The notes under the pieces are model-generated. The model made no database searches. It was not told the origin of the DNA and was given only the letters and a program-made list of their open reading frames with translations. Below, piece by piece: positions 1-8,395 of a stretch of 64,000 nucleotides of DNA (position 1 is its first letter; the number at the start of each line of letters is the position of its first letter). Location of the stretch: the NCBI RefSeq assembly GCF_014647975.1, contig NZ_BMQF01000006.1, forward strand, positions 1 to 64,000, in the 5' to 3' direction. Position numbers and translations under genes: made by a program. The DNA comes from Streptomyces fumigatiscleroticus (GTDB lineage: Bacteria > Actinomycetota > Actinomycetes > Streptomycetales > Streptomycetaceae).

Positions 1-1
1 G

Positions 2-1036
2 CACGTGCTCGGGCGGCCCGCCGTGCAGCAGCTCCAGCAGTTCGTGCACCAGAGCCCCTGGGAGTGCGGCCCGGTGCGGCGGCAGACGGCGCTGCGCCTC
101 GCGGACGCCTTCGCCATCGAGGCCTGGTCGGTGGACGAGGTCGTCTTCGTCAAGAACGGCGACCGCTCGGTGGGCGTGGCCCGCCAGTACGCCCCGTCCC
201 AGCAGCGCACCGTCAACTGCCAGCTGGCCTGCGCCGTCTCCCTGGTGGGCACCGGCGGCGGCCTGCCGGTGAACTGGCGGCTGCTGCTCCCGCCCCGCTG
301 GGACGGGGACGAGCAGCTGCGCCAGGCCGCACACCTGCCCGCGCACGAGCAGTCCAGGCCCCGCTGGCACTACGTCCTGGAGGCGATCGACGAGATGACG
401 GAGGAGTGGCTGCTCGACCCGCGTCCGGTGCTCGCGGACTGGCGCCACGAGTCCGAGACCGAACCGCTGCTGCGCGGCCTGGAGGCGCGGGGCCTGGGCT
501 ATCTCGTGCAGGTGTCGCCGCGCACCGCCGTCACCATGCCCCGGCCGCACTCGGCGCTGCCCGCGGTGCGCGGCACCGTCACCAACCTGGCCGCGCACGT
601 GGCCCGGCGCACCGAGCGCACCTCGGTCAGCTGGCACGACCGGGTGACCGAGCGCAGGCACCGCTCGCAGTTCCTGTCCACGCCCGCGCTGCTGTGCGCG
701 GAGCCGACGGCCGGCCGGACCGCGCCCGGGCACCGGCCGAGCCCGCGGTACCTGGTCACCGACTGGCCGTTCGGGCGGCCCGAGCCACGCGCGTACTGGC
801 TGACCAACCTGCCGGCCCGGCGGCTCGCCGAGGCGCTGCCGCTGGCCCAGTTACGCTCCCTGGCCGGCGCCGGGCTGCGCCGGCTGCACGAGGACTTCGG
901 GCTCGGTGACTTCGAGGGCCGCTCGTTCCGCGGCTGGCACCACCACGTCACGCTGGCCTCGGCCGCGCTCGGCTACGCATCGCTGCGCGCGGCCGTGCCC
1001 CGGCCCGACCGGGTGCTCAGCGGCTCCGCGGTCTGA
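2..1036 (+). CDS. IS701-like transposase, 5'-truncated by window edge, probably degenerate or domesticated
   Basis: About 344 C-terminal residues are visible; the reading frame is open to the window start, so the true start lies outside. The block SVGVARQY followed by VNCQLACAV, and the C-terminal FEGRSFRGWHHHVTL, are hallmarks of the DDE domain of IS701-type transposases. Against the family pattern as I recall it, the first acidic site (usually DDTG) reads VDEV, the middle Asp (VLADW) is kept, and the Glu of the usual YxELK motif appears to be Arg in GLRRLHEDFGL. No terminal inverted repeat was seen downstream. A TTA codon lies at 851-853, so translation may need the bldA tRNA. It could be a decayed element or a retained DNA-binding protein; the family call is firm, activity is doubtful. 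Confidence 0.7.
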   Translation, partial: HVLGRPAVQQLQQFVHQSPWECGPVRRQTALRLADAFAIEAWSVDEVVFVKNGDRSVGVARQYAPSQQRTVNCQLACAVSLVGTGGGLPVNWRLLLPPRWDGDEQLRQAAHLPAHEQSRPRWHYVLEAIDEMTEEWLLDPRPVLADWRHESETEPLLRGLEARGLGYLVQVSPRTAVTMPRPHSALPAVRGTVTNLAAHVARRTERTSVSWHDRVTERRHRSQFLSTPALLCAEPTAGRTAPGHRPSPRYLVTDWPFGRPEPRAYWLTNLPARRLAEALPLAQLRSLAGAGLRRLHEDFGLGDFEGRSFRGWHHHVTLASAALGYASLRAAVPRPDRVLSGSAV

Positions 1037-1112
1037 GCCCTCCCGCGGCCCCGGCCCGGTGGCGGTCCGTCCGCCACCGGGCCGGCGCGTTCTTCCCCGC
1101 CCGCCGCCGCAG

Positions 1113-2828
1113 CTACCGCGCCCCTTCCGTCTCCGTCTCCGTCTCCGTCCAGCCGACCTTCGTCCAGTCGATGTCGCCGAGCCCCGGGATCCCGTAGTTG
1201 GCGAGCCCCTTGCGGACCGCCATCATCTGCGGGCGCTGGTACAGCTCGATGTCGTGGCCGAGGCGCCAGATCTCGGCGTCCGCCTTGTTGTAGAGCGCGG
1301 TGGCGCGCTTCTTGTCGAGGGTGCCCGCGGCCTGGCGCAGCAGCTTGTCGACGGTGGCGTCGCCGACCCCGCCGTAGTTGAGGAACGACTGGCCGCCGCG
1401 CGGCCGTTCGTAGATCGCCAGGACGTCGCTGGGGTAGGTGAGGTCGACGAAGCGGAAGATGACCAGGTCGAAGTTGCCCTGGGTCAGATACTTCGCGGTG
1501 TAGTCGTTCGCGGGCACCTTCACGATGTCGACCTCGATGCCGGCCTGGCCGAGCATCGACTGGACGAGCTGCGAGAGGTCGAGGCCGAGGCGGTTGGTCG
1601 CCGCGCTGATGACGAACCGGAGCCGCAGCTTCCTGCCGTTCTTGGTACGCGGTCCGTCCTTCCCCTGCTGCTTCCAGCCCGCCTTGTCGAGGATGCGGCG
1701 CGCCTCGGCGAGATCGTATGTGCCCCAGGGGGCGGAGTGGTCGGCGTACCCGGGCTGGTTGGCCATGAAGATGTGGTTGCCGAGCAGCGGCACGCCGACG
1801 GGCAGCCCCTCGGCGGCGACGCGCGCCAGCGCCTGCCGGTCGACGGCCCGTTGGACTGCGTGTCTGACCTCGAGGTCCGCCAGCGGCCCCGCGGCGCCGT
1901 TGAGCGCGATGTGCACCTCGTCCCAGGCGGAGCCGGTCCGTATCTCGCTGTTCTCGGCGTTCTTCAGCTGTGCGTAGTCCTCGGTGGTGCCGGCGTCGAC
2001 GGCGTCGATCTCCCCGTTCCGGTAGGCCTGCAGGGCGGCGTCGGGCAGCAGGGTGCGCAGCACGATCTTGTCGAGTCTGGGCCGGGCGCCCCACCAGTCG
2101 GGGTCGCGGACGATGGTGGCGGTCTCGGTGGTGCTGTTGAGCGAGGCGACCTCGAACGGGCCCGCGGTGACGGGGACACGGCCGACCCAGCCCTTGTTGA
2201 ACTGCGCGGGGGTGGTGATCGCGGACGCCGGGTACAGCGGCGTGAACAGCCGCTGCCAGTCGGCGTAAGGCGTGCGGAAGACGACCTTCACCTCGTGGGC
2301 GCCGGGCCCCTCGCCCACCGAGGCGATCCGGTCGTAGCCGGCCGGGTCGGCGACGTGATAGCGGTCGTCGCCGCGGCCGATGGCCCGCCACTGGGCGGCG
2401 AAGTCCGCCGCTCCGACGGGCCGTCCGTCGGACCAGCGGGCCTTGGGGTTGAGCCGGTAGACCACGGTCTGCGGCGCGGTGTCGGTGACCTTCGCCGACA
2501 GGAGGTAGTCGGTGTCGGGGTGCGGGATCCCCTTGGCGTCGCGCAGGAAGAGGACGGGTTCCACCAGCCGCACGAGCTGCGACACTCCATGGGTGTTGCC
2601 GTCGACCTGGTGGTAGTTGAGTTGGGTGGGCCAGGTGGAGACGGCGAGGGTGAGCGTCCCGCCGTCGCGGAGCCGCCCGACGGGTGTGGCGCCGATGCCC
2701 TGGGCCCCGTACTCCGCCGCCGCGGCGGACCGCTCCGTGTCCGGTGGACCGCCGGAACCGCTGCATCCCATCGGCATCGTCATCGCGAACAGCCCGAGGA
2801 CGATGCCGATGCGACGTAACCGGTTCAC
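1113..2828 (-). CDS. Peptide-type ABC transporter substrate-binding lipoprotein (SBP family 5)
   Basis: Extracellular lipid-anchored receptor of 571 residues for a dipeptide/oligopeptide-type ABC importer. The GTG start at 2828 has an AGGAGGG ribosome-binding site six bases upstream. It gives a short basic N-terminus, a hydrophobic stretch and a lipobox-like MPMGC, so Cys22 should be the lipidated residue. Family-typical segments follow, including a KARWSDGRPV motif in the first lobe. The gene is divergent from the permease-ATPase operon at 2960, which fits one transport system. Codon 4 is TTA, a rare Streptomyces codon decoded by the bldA tRNA. The C-terminus ends in an ETETETE run encoded by a GTCTCC hexanucleotide repeat near 1129-1148. 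The substrate cannot be told from sequence; peptides or nickel chelates are family possibilities. Confidence 0.88.
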   Translation of the reverse strand: MNRLRRIGIVLGLFAMTMPMGCSGSGGPPDTERSAAAAEYGAQGIGATPVGRLRDGGTLTLAVSTWPTQLNYHQVDGNTHGVSQLVRLVEPVLFLRDAKGIPHPDTDYLLSAKVTDTAPQTVVYRLNPKARWSDGRPVGAADFAAQWRAIGRGDDRYHVADPAGYDRIASVGEGPGAHEVKVVFRTPYADWQRLFTPLYPASAITTPAQFNKGWVGRVPVTAGPFEVASLNSTTETATIVRDPDWWGARPRLDKIVLRTLLPDAALQAYRNGEIDAVDAGTTEDYAQLKNAENSEIRTGSAWDEVHIALNGAAGPLADLEVRHAVQRAVDRQALARVAAEGLPVGVPLLGNHIFMANQPGYADHSAPWGTYDLAEARRILDKAGWKQQGKDGPRTKNGRKLRLRFVISAATNRLGLDLSQLVQSMLGQAGIEVDIVKVPANDYTAKYLTQGNFDLVIFRFVDLTYPSDVLAIYERPRGGQSFLNYGGVGDATVDKLLRQAAGTLDKKRATALYNKADAEIWRLGHDIELYQRPQMMAVRKGLANYGIPGLGDIDWTKVGWTETETETEGAR

Positions 2829-2959
2829 AGGGCCCTCCTGATCACTGCAAAAGATCACCAAAGAATATGAACTGATCTACGAATAAGGCGGGTTGAATTT
2901 ACCATTGACATGCTTCGTGCTCATGAACTCCACCTGTCTGCCGACCGCCGAGGAGGCCC
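2829..2959. promoter_or_regulatory. Divergent promoter region between ABC receptor and permease genes
   Basis: This 131-bp interval is clearly AT-richer than its surroundings and separates the two divergent halves of the ABC transporter. A TTGACA hexamer at 2905-2910 faces the permease gene, but no convincing -10 box follows at 16-18 bp. The permease gene has an AGGAGG site just before its ATG. Promoters for both directions are inferred from gene arrangement rather than clear boxes. Confidence 0.4.
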
Positions 2960-3940
2960 ATGGCCGGCCGTGCGCTCGCGCGCATCACCCGCAGCGTCAC
3001 CCTCCTCCTCGTCTCGGTCCTCGTGTCGTACGTGATCGCCTCGGTCGCGCTCAGTCCGCGCGCCTACTTCGAGGACCGCACCCCCCGCCCGCCCGCCTCG
3101 GCGGTCGACCACGAGCTGGCCGAGCTCGGCCTCGACGACGGCACTCCGGTCCTCGCCCGGTTCGGGCACTGGTCGTGGCGGGCGCTCCACGGTGACCTCG
3201 GGCGCACGCTCGACGGGGGGTCGGTGAACGCGGAGTTCGGGCGACGGGTCGGTGTCTCGGTGCGGCTGCTGCTGGTCGGGACGGTGGTGGGGACGGGGCT
3301 CGGGGTGCTCGCGGGCGTGTGGGCGGCGATCCGCAGGGGCCGCCTGCCGGACCACGCGATGACGGTCCTGTCCTTCCTGGTCCTGTCCGTCCCCACGTTC
3401 GTGCTCGCGCTGCTGCTCAAGGACGGTGCGCTCTCCTTCAACGAAGGCGTCGGCCACACGGTGATCCGTTACACGGGCGAGTCGACGCCGGGCCGCGGGG
3501 GCACCTGGCCGTCCCGGCTGGCCGACCGGGCGTCCCACCTGGTGCTGCCGGCCGCCACGGTGGCGCTCGGCGCGATCGCCTCCTACAGCCGCTACCAGCG
3601 CGCCGCCACCCTGGACGTGCTCGCCGCCGGCCATCTGCGCACGGCGCAGGCCAAGGGCCTCACGCCCGGCCGGGCACTGCTCCGCCACGGCCTGCGGGTC
3701 TCGCTCATCCCGGTGGTCACGTTCTTCTCCTTCGGCTTCCTGGCCCTGTTCACCGGTTCGGTCTTCGTGGAGCAGATCTTCGGCTGGCCCGGCATGGGCA
3801 GCTGGTTCCTGGACGCGGCGCAGAAGGGCGACGTCAACTCCGTCGTCGCGGTCTGCCTGTTCGCGGCCGTGGCGGTACTGCTCGCGGGGCTGCTCGCCGA
3901 CGCGCTGCTGCTGGTGCTCGACCCACGGGTGCGCCGGTGA
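2960..3940 (+). CDS. ABC transporter permease, DppB/OppB type
   Basis: Inner-membrane permease of 326 residues, the first of a pair that forms the channel of a peptide-type importer. Several hydrophobic segments are visible, and the cytoplasmic EAA-type loop reads AAGHLRTAQAKGLTPGRALLRH, matching the OppB/DppB pattern that contacts the ATPase. The ATG at 2960 follows AGGAGGCCC, a strong ribosome-binding site. Its stop codon overlaps the GTG start of the next permease, which implies translational coupling. The DDGTPVLARFGHW segment between the first two membrane spans is typical of OppB-like proteins. Substrate is unknown. Confidence 0.9.
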   Translation: MAGRALARITRSVTLLLVSVLVSYVIASVALSPRAYFEDRTPRPPASAVDHELAELGLDDGTPVLARFGHWSWRALHGDLGRTLDGGSVNAEFGRRVGVSVRLLLVGTVVGTGLGVLAGVWAAIRRGRLPDHAMTVLSFLVLSVPTFVLALLLKDGALSFNEGVGHTVIRYTGESTPGRGGTWPSRLADRASHLVLPAATVALGAIASYSRYQRAATLDVLAAGHLRTAQAKGLTPGRALLRHGLRVSLIPVVTFFSFGFLALFTGSVFVEQIFGWPGMGSWFLDAAQKGDVNSVVAVCLFAAVAVLLAGLLADALLLVLDPRVRR

Positions 3941-4776
3941 CGCGCACGCTGCCGCGTCCGCCGGGCGCACTCCTGGGCCTCGTACTGATCGCGCTGCTGG
4001 TCCTGTACGCGGGCGTCGGCCCGTACGTGTCCCCGTGGTCCCCCACCGACGTCGACTACGGGGCGCTGAGCGAGCCGCCGGGCGCGGGGCACTGGTTCGG
4101 CACCAACCGGATCGGCCAGGACGTGTTCGCGCAGACCGCGCGCGGCCTGCGGAAGTCGCTGCTGATCGGCGTGTTCGTCGCGCTGGCGGGCACGGCGTTC
4201 GCCGCCCTGATCGGTACGTGCGCCGGGTACTTCGGAGGCTGGACCGACCGGGCCCTCACCTTCCTGGTCGACCTCTTCCTCGTGGTCCCGGGCTTTCTCG
4301 TGCTCGTCGTGGTGGCGCCCGCGCTGCGCGGGGCGGGCTGGGTGGCGTACGCGGGGGCGCTCGCCGCGCTCGGCTGGATGCTCACGGCACGGGCGGTCCG
4401 CACGATGGCGCTCTCCCTGCGCGAGCGCCCCTACGTGGCGGCGGCCCGGCACATGGGCGTACGCCCCCTGCGCATCGTCCGCCGCCACATCCTGCCCCAC
4501 ATGACCTCGTTCCTGATCACACACGCGACGATCGCCACGGCCGGTGCGGTGATCAGCGAGGCGGGCCTGTCCTACTTCGGCTTCGGTGTCCAGCCGCCCG
4601 ACGTGTCCCTGGGCACACTGATCGCGGACAGCACCCAGGTGGCGCTCACCTACCCGTGGATGTTCTTCTTCCCCACCGGCACGCTGCTCTGCTTCGTCCT
4701 CGCGGTGAACCTGGTCGGCGACGCGCTGCGCTCCGCACTCGACCCGTCGGCCGCCCCGGCGGAGGTCCCCGCTTGA
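3937..4776 (+). CDS. ABC transporter permease, DppC/OppC type
   Basis: Second channel subunit, 279 residues, starting at a GTG that overlaps the previous stop by four bases. The periplasmic segment HWFGTNRIGQDVFAQTARGLR is the conserved DppC/OppC motif. The EAA loop (YVAAARHMGVRPLRIVRRHI) follows in the middle of the protein. About six transmembrane helices are expected for the family and hydrophobic stretches agree. The stop TGA overlaps the TTG start of the ATPase gene by three bases, so the three genes are translated as one unit. Confidence 0.9.
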   Translation: MTRTLPRPPGALLGLVLIALLVLYAGVGPYVSPWSPTDVDYGALSEPPGAGHWFGTNRIGQDVFAQTARGLRKSLLIGVFVALAGTAFAALIGTCAGYFGGWTDRALTFLVDLFLVVPGFLVLVVVAPALRGAGWVAYAGALAALGWMLTARAVRTMALSLRERPYVAAARHMGVRPLRIVRRHILPHMTSFLITHATIATAGAVISEAGLSYFGFGVQPPDVSLGTLIADSTQVALTYPWMFFFPTGTLLCFVLAVNLVGDALRSALDPSAAPAEVPA

Positions 4777-6809
4777 GCACGGTCCTGGAACTCCGCGATC
4801 TGCACGTCGAGTTCGGCCCCGGCCGCGCCGCCGTGCGCGGCGTCGACCTCACCCTGCGCCGCGGCGAGGTGCTCGGTCTGGTCGGCGAATCGGGCGCGGG
4901 CAAGACCCTCACCGCGCTCGCGGCGCTCGGTCTGCCGCCGCGCGGGGCGACGGTGCGCGGCTCGGTGCGGCTGCTCGGCACGGAGCTGGTCGGCCTTCCC
5001 GCACGCGACCTCGCGCGGCTGCGCGGCCGCCGGATCGCCATGGTGTTCCAGGACCCACTGGCCGCTTTCACGCCGGTGCACCGGATCGGCGACCAGATCG
5101 GCGAGGTCATGCGCCTCCACGAACGGCCGCGCCCCACCCGGCGGGCGGCGCGGCGCCGAGCGGTCGAGCTGCTCACCGAGCTCTCCGTCCCCGAACCGGA
5201 GCGGGTGGCCCGCGCCTACCCCCACGAACTCTCCGGCGGCCTGCGCCAGCGCGCCATGATCGCGATGGCGGTCGCGGGCCGGCCCGACGTCATCGTCGCC
5301 GACGAGCCCACCAGTTCCCTCGACGTCGGCGTGCAGGCGGAGATCCTCGCCGCCCTCCAGGACGCGCGGGCGGCGACCGGGGCGGCGCTGCTGCTGGTCA
5401 GCCACGACCTCGGGGTGATCGCGGGCGCCGCGGACCGGGTGGCGGTGATGTACGCGGGCCGCGTGGTGGAGACGGCCCCGACGGACGACCTGTTCCGCGC
5501 CCCCCGGATGCCGTACACGGTGGGCCTGCTCGCCGCGGTCCCTCGCCCGGACACGGCCCACGCCCTGACCCAGATCCCGGGGGCGCCGCCGGCCCCGGGG
5601 GAACGGAACGAGGGCTGCGTGTTCGCCCCGCGCTGCCCGGTGGCGGGCCCGGAGTGCGACAGCACCGTCCCCGTGCTGAGGGGAGTGCGCCCCGAAGGAG
5701 CGCCGGGGCACTCGGTGGCCTGTCTGCGCCCCGAGACCACGGCCGCCCGCGCGGCAGCGGACCTCTATCCCACCTCGCCCCCGCCGCAGCCCCGCCCCCG
5801 CGGCCCGGTCACGGCCCTGCGCGTGACGGCCCTGAGGGCGTCCTACCGCACCCACCGCGCCGTCCACCACGCCGATCTCGAGGTCCGGCGGGGCGAGACC
5901 GTCGCGCTGGTCGGCGAGTCCGGCGCGGGCAAGTCGACGACCCTGGACCGGATCATCGCGCTCACCGCACCGGAGTCGGGCCGTATCGAGGTCCTGGGAC
6001 AGGACACGGCCGCCCTCACCCGGTCCGGGGCGCGGCGCCTGCGCGGCCGCGTCCAGATCGTGCTCCAGGACTCCGCGGCGAGCCTGGACCCCCGTATGAC
6101 GATCGCGCGGATCATCGCCGAGCCGATGGAGGCCCGGCGCACACCGCGGGACCTCGTCGCGGCCCGTACCCGTGAGCTGCTGACCCAGGTGGAGCTGGAT
6201 CCGCGGACCGCCGGACGGTACCCGCACCAGCTCTCCGGCGGCCAGCGCCAGCGCGTCGCCCTGGCCCGCGCCCTCGCGGTCCGCCCCGAACTGCTCCTGC
6301 TCGACGAGCCCGTCTCGGCGCTCGACGTCTCCGTACAGGCCGGGATCATCGCCCTGCTGCGCCGCCTGACGTCCGAGCCCGGGAGTCCGGCCTGCCTGCT
6401 GGTCTCGCACGACCTCGCGGTCGTCAGGCAGCTCGCGGACCGGGTCGTGGTGATGCACGGCGGCCGCACCGTGGAGTCCGGCACGGTCGACGCGGTGTTC
6501 GGCCGGCCCCGGCACCCGTACACGCGCGCGCTGCTGTCCGCCGTACCCGACCCCGCCCCGCGCGCGGAGCGCTCCCGGCCGGTCCGGCCGCTCATCCCCT
6601 TGCAGGACGTCGATCTCTCCACCGGTTGCGCCTTCCGCGGACACTGCCCCGTCCACCGCCGGCTTCCGGCGGAGCACCGCCTTGTGTGCGAGCGAGACCT
6701 GCCCGCACCACCCGCGACGGACGGCGCGGCCTGTCACTTCCCGCACACGGACGAGGGGGTGTCCCTTCGCGGTCGCCCGGCCGCGAAGGGACACCCCCCT
6801 GCCCAGTGA
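4773..6809 (+). CDS. Fused double ATP-binding protein of the peptide ABC importer (DppD-DppF fusion)
   Basis: A 678-residue protein with two complete ABC ATPase modules in tandem, equivalent to separate DppD and DppF. Walker A motifs are GESGAGKT (about residue 38) and GESGAGKS (about residue 386); signatures are LSGGLRQR and LSGGQRQR; Walker B motifs end in DEPTSSLD and DEPVSALD. Each module is followed by a cysteine-containing oligopeptide C-terminal extension: GCVFAPRCP after the first and GCAFRGHCP after the second. Start is a TTG overlapping the permease stop. The last about 18 codons lie inside a perfect 18-bp hairpin, so the transcription terminator is built into the coding end. Confidence 0.92.
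   Translation: MSTVLELRDLHVEFGPGRAAVRGVDLTLRRGEVLGLVGESGAGKTLTALAALGLPPRGATVRGSVRLLGTELVGLPARDLARLRGRRIAMVFQDPLAAFTPVHRIGDQIGEVMRLHERPRPTRRAARRRAVELLTELSVPEPERVARAYPHELSGGLRQRAMIAMAVAGRPDVIVADEPTSSLDVGVQAEILAALQDARAATGAALLLVSHDLGVIAGAADRVAVMYAGRVVETAPTDDLFRAPRMPYTVGLLAAVPRPDTAHALTQIPGAPPAPGERNEGCVFAPRCPVAGPECDSTVPVLRGVRPEGAPGHSVACLRPETTAARAAADLYPTSPPPQPRPRGPVTALRVTALRASYRTHRAVHHADLEVRRGETVALVGESGAGKSTTLDRIIALTAPESGRIEVLGQDTAALTRSGARRLRGRVQIVLQDSAASLDPRMTIARIIAEPMEARRTPRDLVAARTRELLTQVELDPRTAGRYPHQLSGGQRQRVALARALAVRPELLLLDEPVSALDVSVQAGIIALLRRLTSEPGSPACLLVSHDLAVVRQLADRVVVMHGGRTVESGTVDAVFGRPRHPYTRALLSAVPDPAPRAERSRPVRPLIPLQDVDLSTGCAFRGHCPVHRRLPAEHRLVCERDLPAPPATDGAACHFPHTDEGVSLRGRPAAKGHPPAQ
6755..6798. 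terminator. Perfect 18-bp hairpin overlapping the ABC ATPase stop region
   Basis: Left arm 6755-6772 and right arm 6781-6798 are perfectly complementary with an 8-base loop. The structure lies within the last codons of the ATPase gene and 25 bp from the stop of the convergent glycosyltransferase gene, so it could end transcription from both sides. No T-tract follows, which is common in Streptomyces. Confidence 0.75.
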
Positions 6810-6822
6810 TCTCCTGGGGCGC

Positions 6823-8043
6823 TCAGCGCGCCGCCACGGCCTCCGCGTAGACCTCCATGGTCCGCTCGGCGGCCCGGTCCCACGAGAAGTGGGTCACGGC
6901 CCGCTCCCGGCCCGCGGCGCCGAACCGTTCGGCGCGCTCCCGATCGTCGATCAACTCGCTGATGGCCCGGCCGAGCTGCTCGGCGAACTTGTCGGGGTCG
7001 GCCGGTTCGCCCGAGGCGTCGGGCAGCGCCTCGAACCCGACCAGCGTGCCGGTCCCGCCGTCGGCGACGACCTCGGGGATGCCCCCGACGGCCGACGCCA
7101 CGACCGCGGTGCCGCACGCCATCGCCTCCAGGTTCACGATGCCCATCGGCTCGTACACCGAGGGGCACACGAACACGGCGGCGTGGGTGAGCAGTTGGCG
7201 TACGGACGTGGTGTCCAGCATCCCGTCGATGCGGAACACCCCGTCGCGCACGGTGCGCAGCTCCTCGACGAGCGACGCCACCTCGGCGGCGATCTGCGGG
7301 GTGTCGGGCTGCCCGCAGCAGAGCACGAGCTGCGCCTCGGGCGGCAGGCCGAACGCCGCGCGCAGCAGGTGCGGCAGCCCCTTCTGCCGGGTGACGCGGC
7401 CGACGAACAGCGCATACGGCCGGTCCGGGTCGATGCCGTGGCGGTGCAGCGCGTCGGTCCGGGGATCGGGCCGGTACATGTCCGGGTCGATGCCGTTGTG
7501 GATCACCCGCACCCGTTCCGGCGCGACCTGCGGATAGACGCGCAGGACGTCCTCGCGCATCGCCGCAGACACGGCGACGATCCGGTCCGCCGCACCGACG
7601 GCCGTGCGCTCCATCCAGCTCGACAACGCATATCCGCCTCCCAGTTGCTCGGCCTTCCACGGCCGCAGTGGCTCCAGGCTGTGCACCGTCATGACGTGGG
7701 CCGACCCGTGCAGGGTGCGGGCGAGGTGGCCGGCCATGTTGGCGTACCAGGTGTGGCTGTGCACGACTTCCGCGCCCGCGCAGTCGCGCGCCATGGCCAG
7801 GTCCGCGCCGAGGAAGCCCAGCGCCGCGTCGGCCGCGACGAGGTCGGTGTCGGGCCGGTAGGCCGTGACGTCCTTCTCCTGCCTGGGCTCCCCCAGACAG
7901 CGCACTCGTACGTCCGTGAGCCGCCGCAGGCTGCGGGACAGCTCGGTCACATGGACTCCCGCGCCGCCGTAGACCTCGGGCGGGTATTCGCGGGTGAGCA
8001 GGTCTACGCGGGAAGGTTCCCTGCGTTCAGCAGCAAGGCCCAA
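6823..8043 (-). CDS. glgA: GT4 glycogen synthase / alpha-maltose-1-phosphate synthase (GlgA/GlgM type)
   Basis: A 406-residue retaining glycosyltransferase of family GT4, the actinobacterial form annotated as glycogen synthase; the mycobacterial relative GlgM transfers glucose from ADP-glucose to glucose 1-phosphate to give maltose 1-phosphate. Visible motifs are VDLLTREYPPEVYGGAGVHV at the N-terminus (donor loop), VHSHTWYANMAG, LFVGRVTRQKGL and the EX7E motif EPMGIVNLEAMACG near residue 305. The TTG start at 8043 has AAGGAGG nine bases upstream. This supplies the substrate used by GlgE, whose gene lies 6.7 kb away on the same strand, so the two could act in one pathway. Whether it elongates glycogen or makes maltose 1-phosphate cannot be told from sequence. 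Confidence 0.85.
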   Translation of the reverse strand: MGLAAERREPSRVDLLTREYPPEVYGGAGVHVTELSRSLRRLTDVRVRCLGEPRQEKDVTAYRPDTDLVAADAALGFLGADLAMARDCAGAEVVHSHTWYANMAGHLARTLHGSAHVMTVHSLEPLRPWKAEQLGGGYALSSWMERTAVGAADRIVAVSAAMREDVLRVYPQVAPERVRVIHNGIDPDMYRPDPRTDALHRHGIDPDRPYALFVGRVTRQKGLPHLLRAAFGLPPEAQLVLCCGQPDTPQIAAEVASLVEELRTVRDGVFRIDGMLDTTSVRQLLTHAAVFVCPSVYEPMGIVNLEAMACGTAVVASAVGGIPEVVADGGTGTLVGFEALPDASGEPADPDKFAEQLGRAISELIDDRERAERFGAAGRERAVTHFSWDRAAERTMEVYAEAVAAR

Positions 8044-8170
8044 GGCTGTCCGCCTCCTTACTGACCGGCGGTGCCGGTCGGCCGGTCCCGGCTGATTCGA
8101 CGTACCAGACGGCAGCCGCGCTTCCCCCCAGACACAGAACCAGGAGTAACACCAACAGGCTGTTCTTCAT
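8027..8170 (-). CDS. Small putative membrane peptide (47 aa) overlapping the glgA start
   Basis: An ATG at 8170 opens a 47-codon frame beginning MKNSLLVLLLVLCLGG, a short basic residue followed by a strong hydrophobic helix, then SAAAVWYVES and a Pro-rich tail. It runs 17 bases into the glgA coding region and ends in TGA at 8027. GGGA and a GGGGGG run stand just upstream as possible ribosome-binding sites. It contains a TTA codon (codon 8). It may be a small membrane protein, a leader peptide coupling translation to glgA, or chance; nothing beyond composition and spacing supports it. Confidence 0.38.
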   Translation of the reverse strand: MKNSLLVLLLVLCLGGSAAAVWYVESAGTGRPAPPVSKEADSLGPCC

Positions 8171-8395
8171 TCCCTAGCCCCCCAACTGTCGCGCCCTCAA
8201 GCGAGTTGACAGCCACAGTCAAGTTCTAGTCATTTAAGTAGTCAAGCAATAACTCGGTAAAGCAGGCTGGTCGACCAGGTATCTCCCGACTCGCGACAAA
8301 TAAAAGAGACTTCGCGCACACCCCTGGGCTTGGAAGAGTCACGCTGGTAACTTTTAGTTGTCATACAACCAGTCAAGAGCTCCGGAAGGAGTCTG
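8171..8395. promoter_or_regulatory. Divergent AT-rich control region between glgA and the Xre/TPR regulator
   Basis: This 225-bp gap is one of the most AT-rich stretches in the window. The heptamer AGTCAAG occurs three times (8217, 8240, 8371), the first two 23 bp apart. A TTGACA hexamer lies at 8206-8211. A perfect inverted repeat, GTTGT-CAT-ACAAC, sits at 8357-8369, 27 bp before the regulator start, a likely operator for autoregulation. The regulator gene has a GGAAGGAG site before its ATG. Confidence 0.5.
8357..8369. promoter_or_regulatory. Candidate operator, 5-bp inverted repeat with 3-bp spacer
   Basis: GTTGT-CAT-ACAAC is a perfect inverted repeat in an AT-rich promoter region just upstream of an Xre-family regulator. 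Such proteins usually bind as dimers to short palindromes near their own promoters. Binding is inferred from position only. Confidence 0.35.

Noticed and set aside
973..2766. Minus-strand frame of 597 codons in another frame of the lipoprotein
   Set aside because: Arg-rich shadow of the real lipoprotein frame.
906..2819. Long plus-strand frame of 637 codons opposite the lipoprotein gene
   Set aside because: It is the GC-driven shadow of the minus-strand gene; its residues are Val/Arg/Gly-rich with no family motif.
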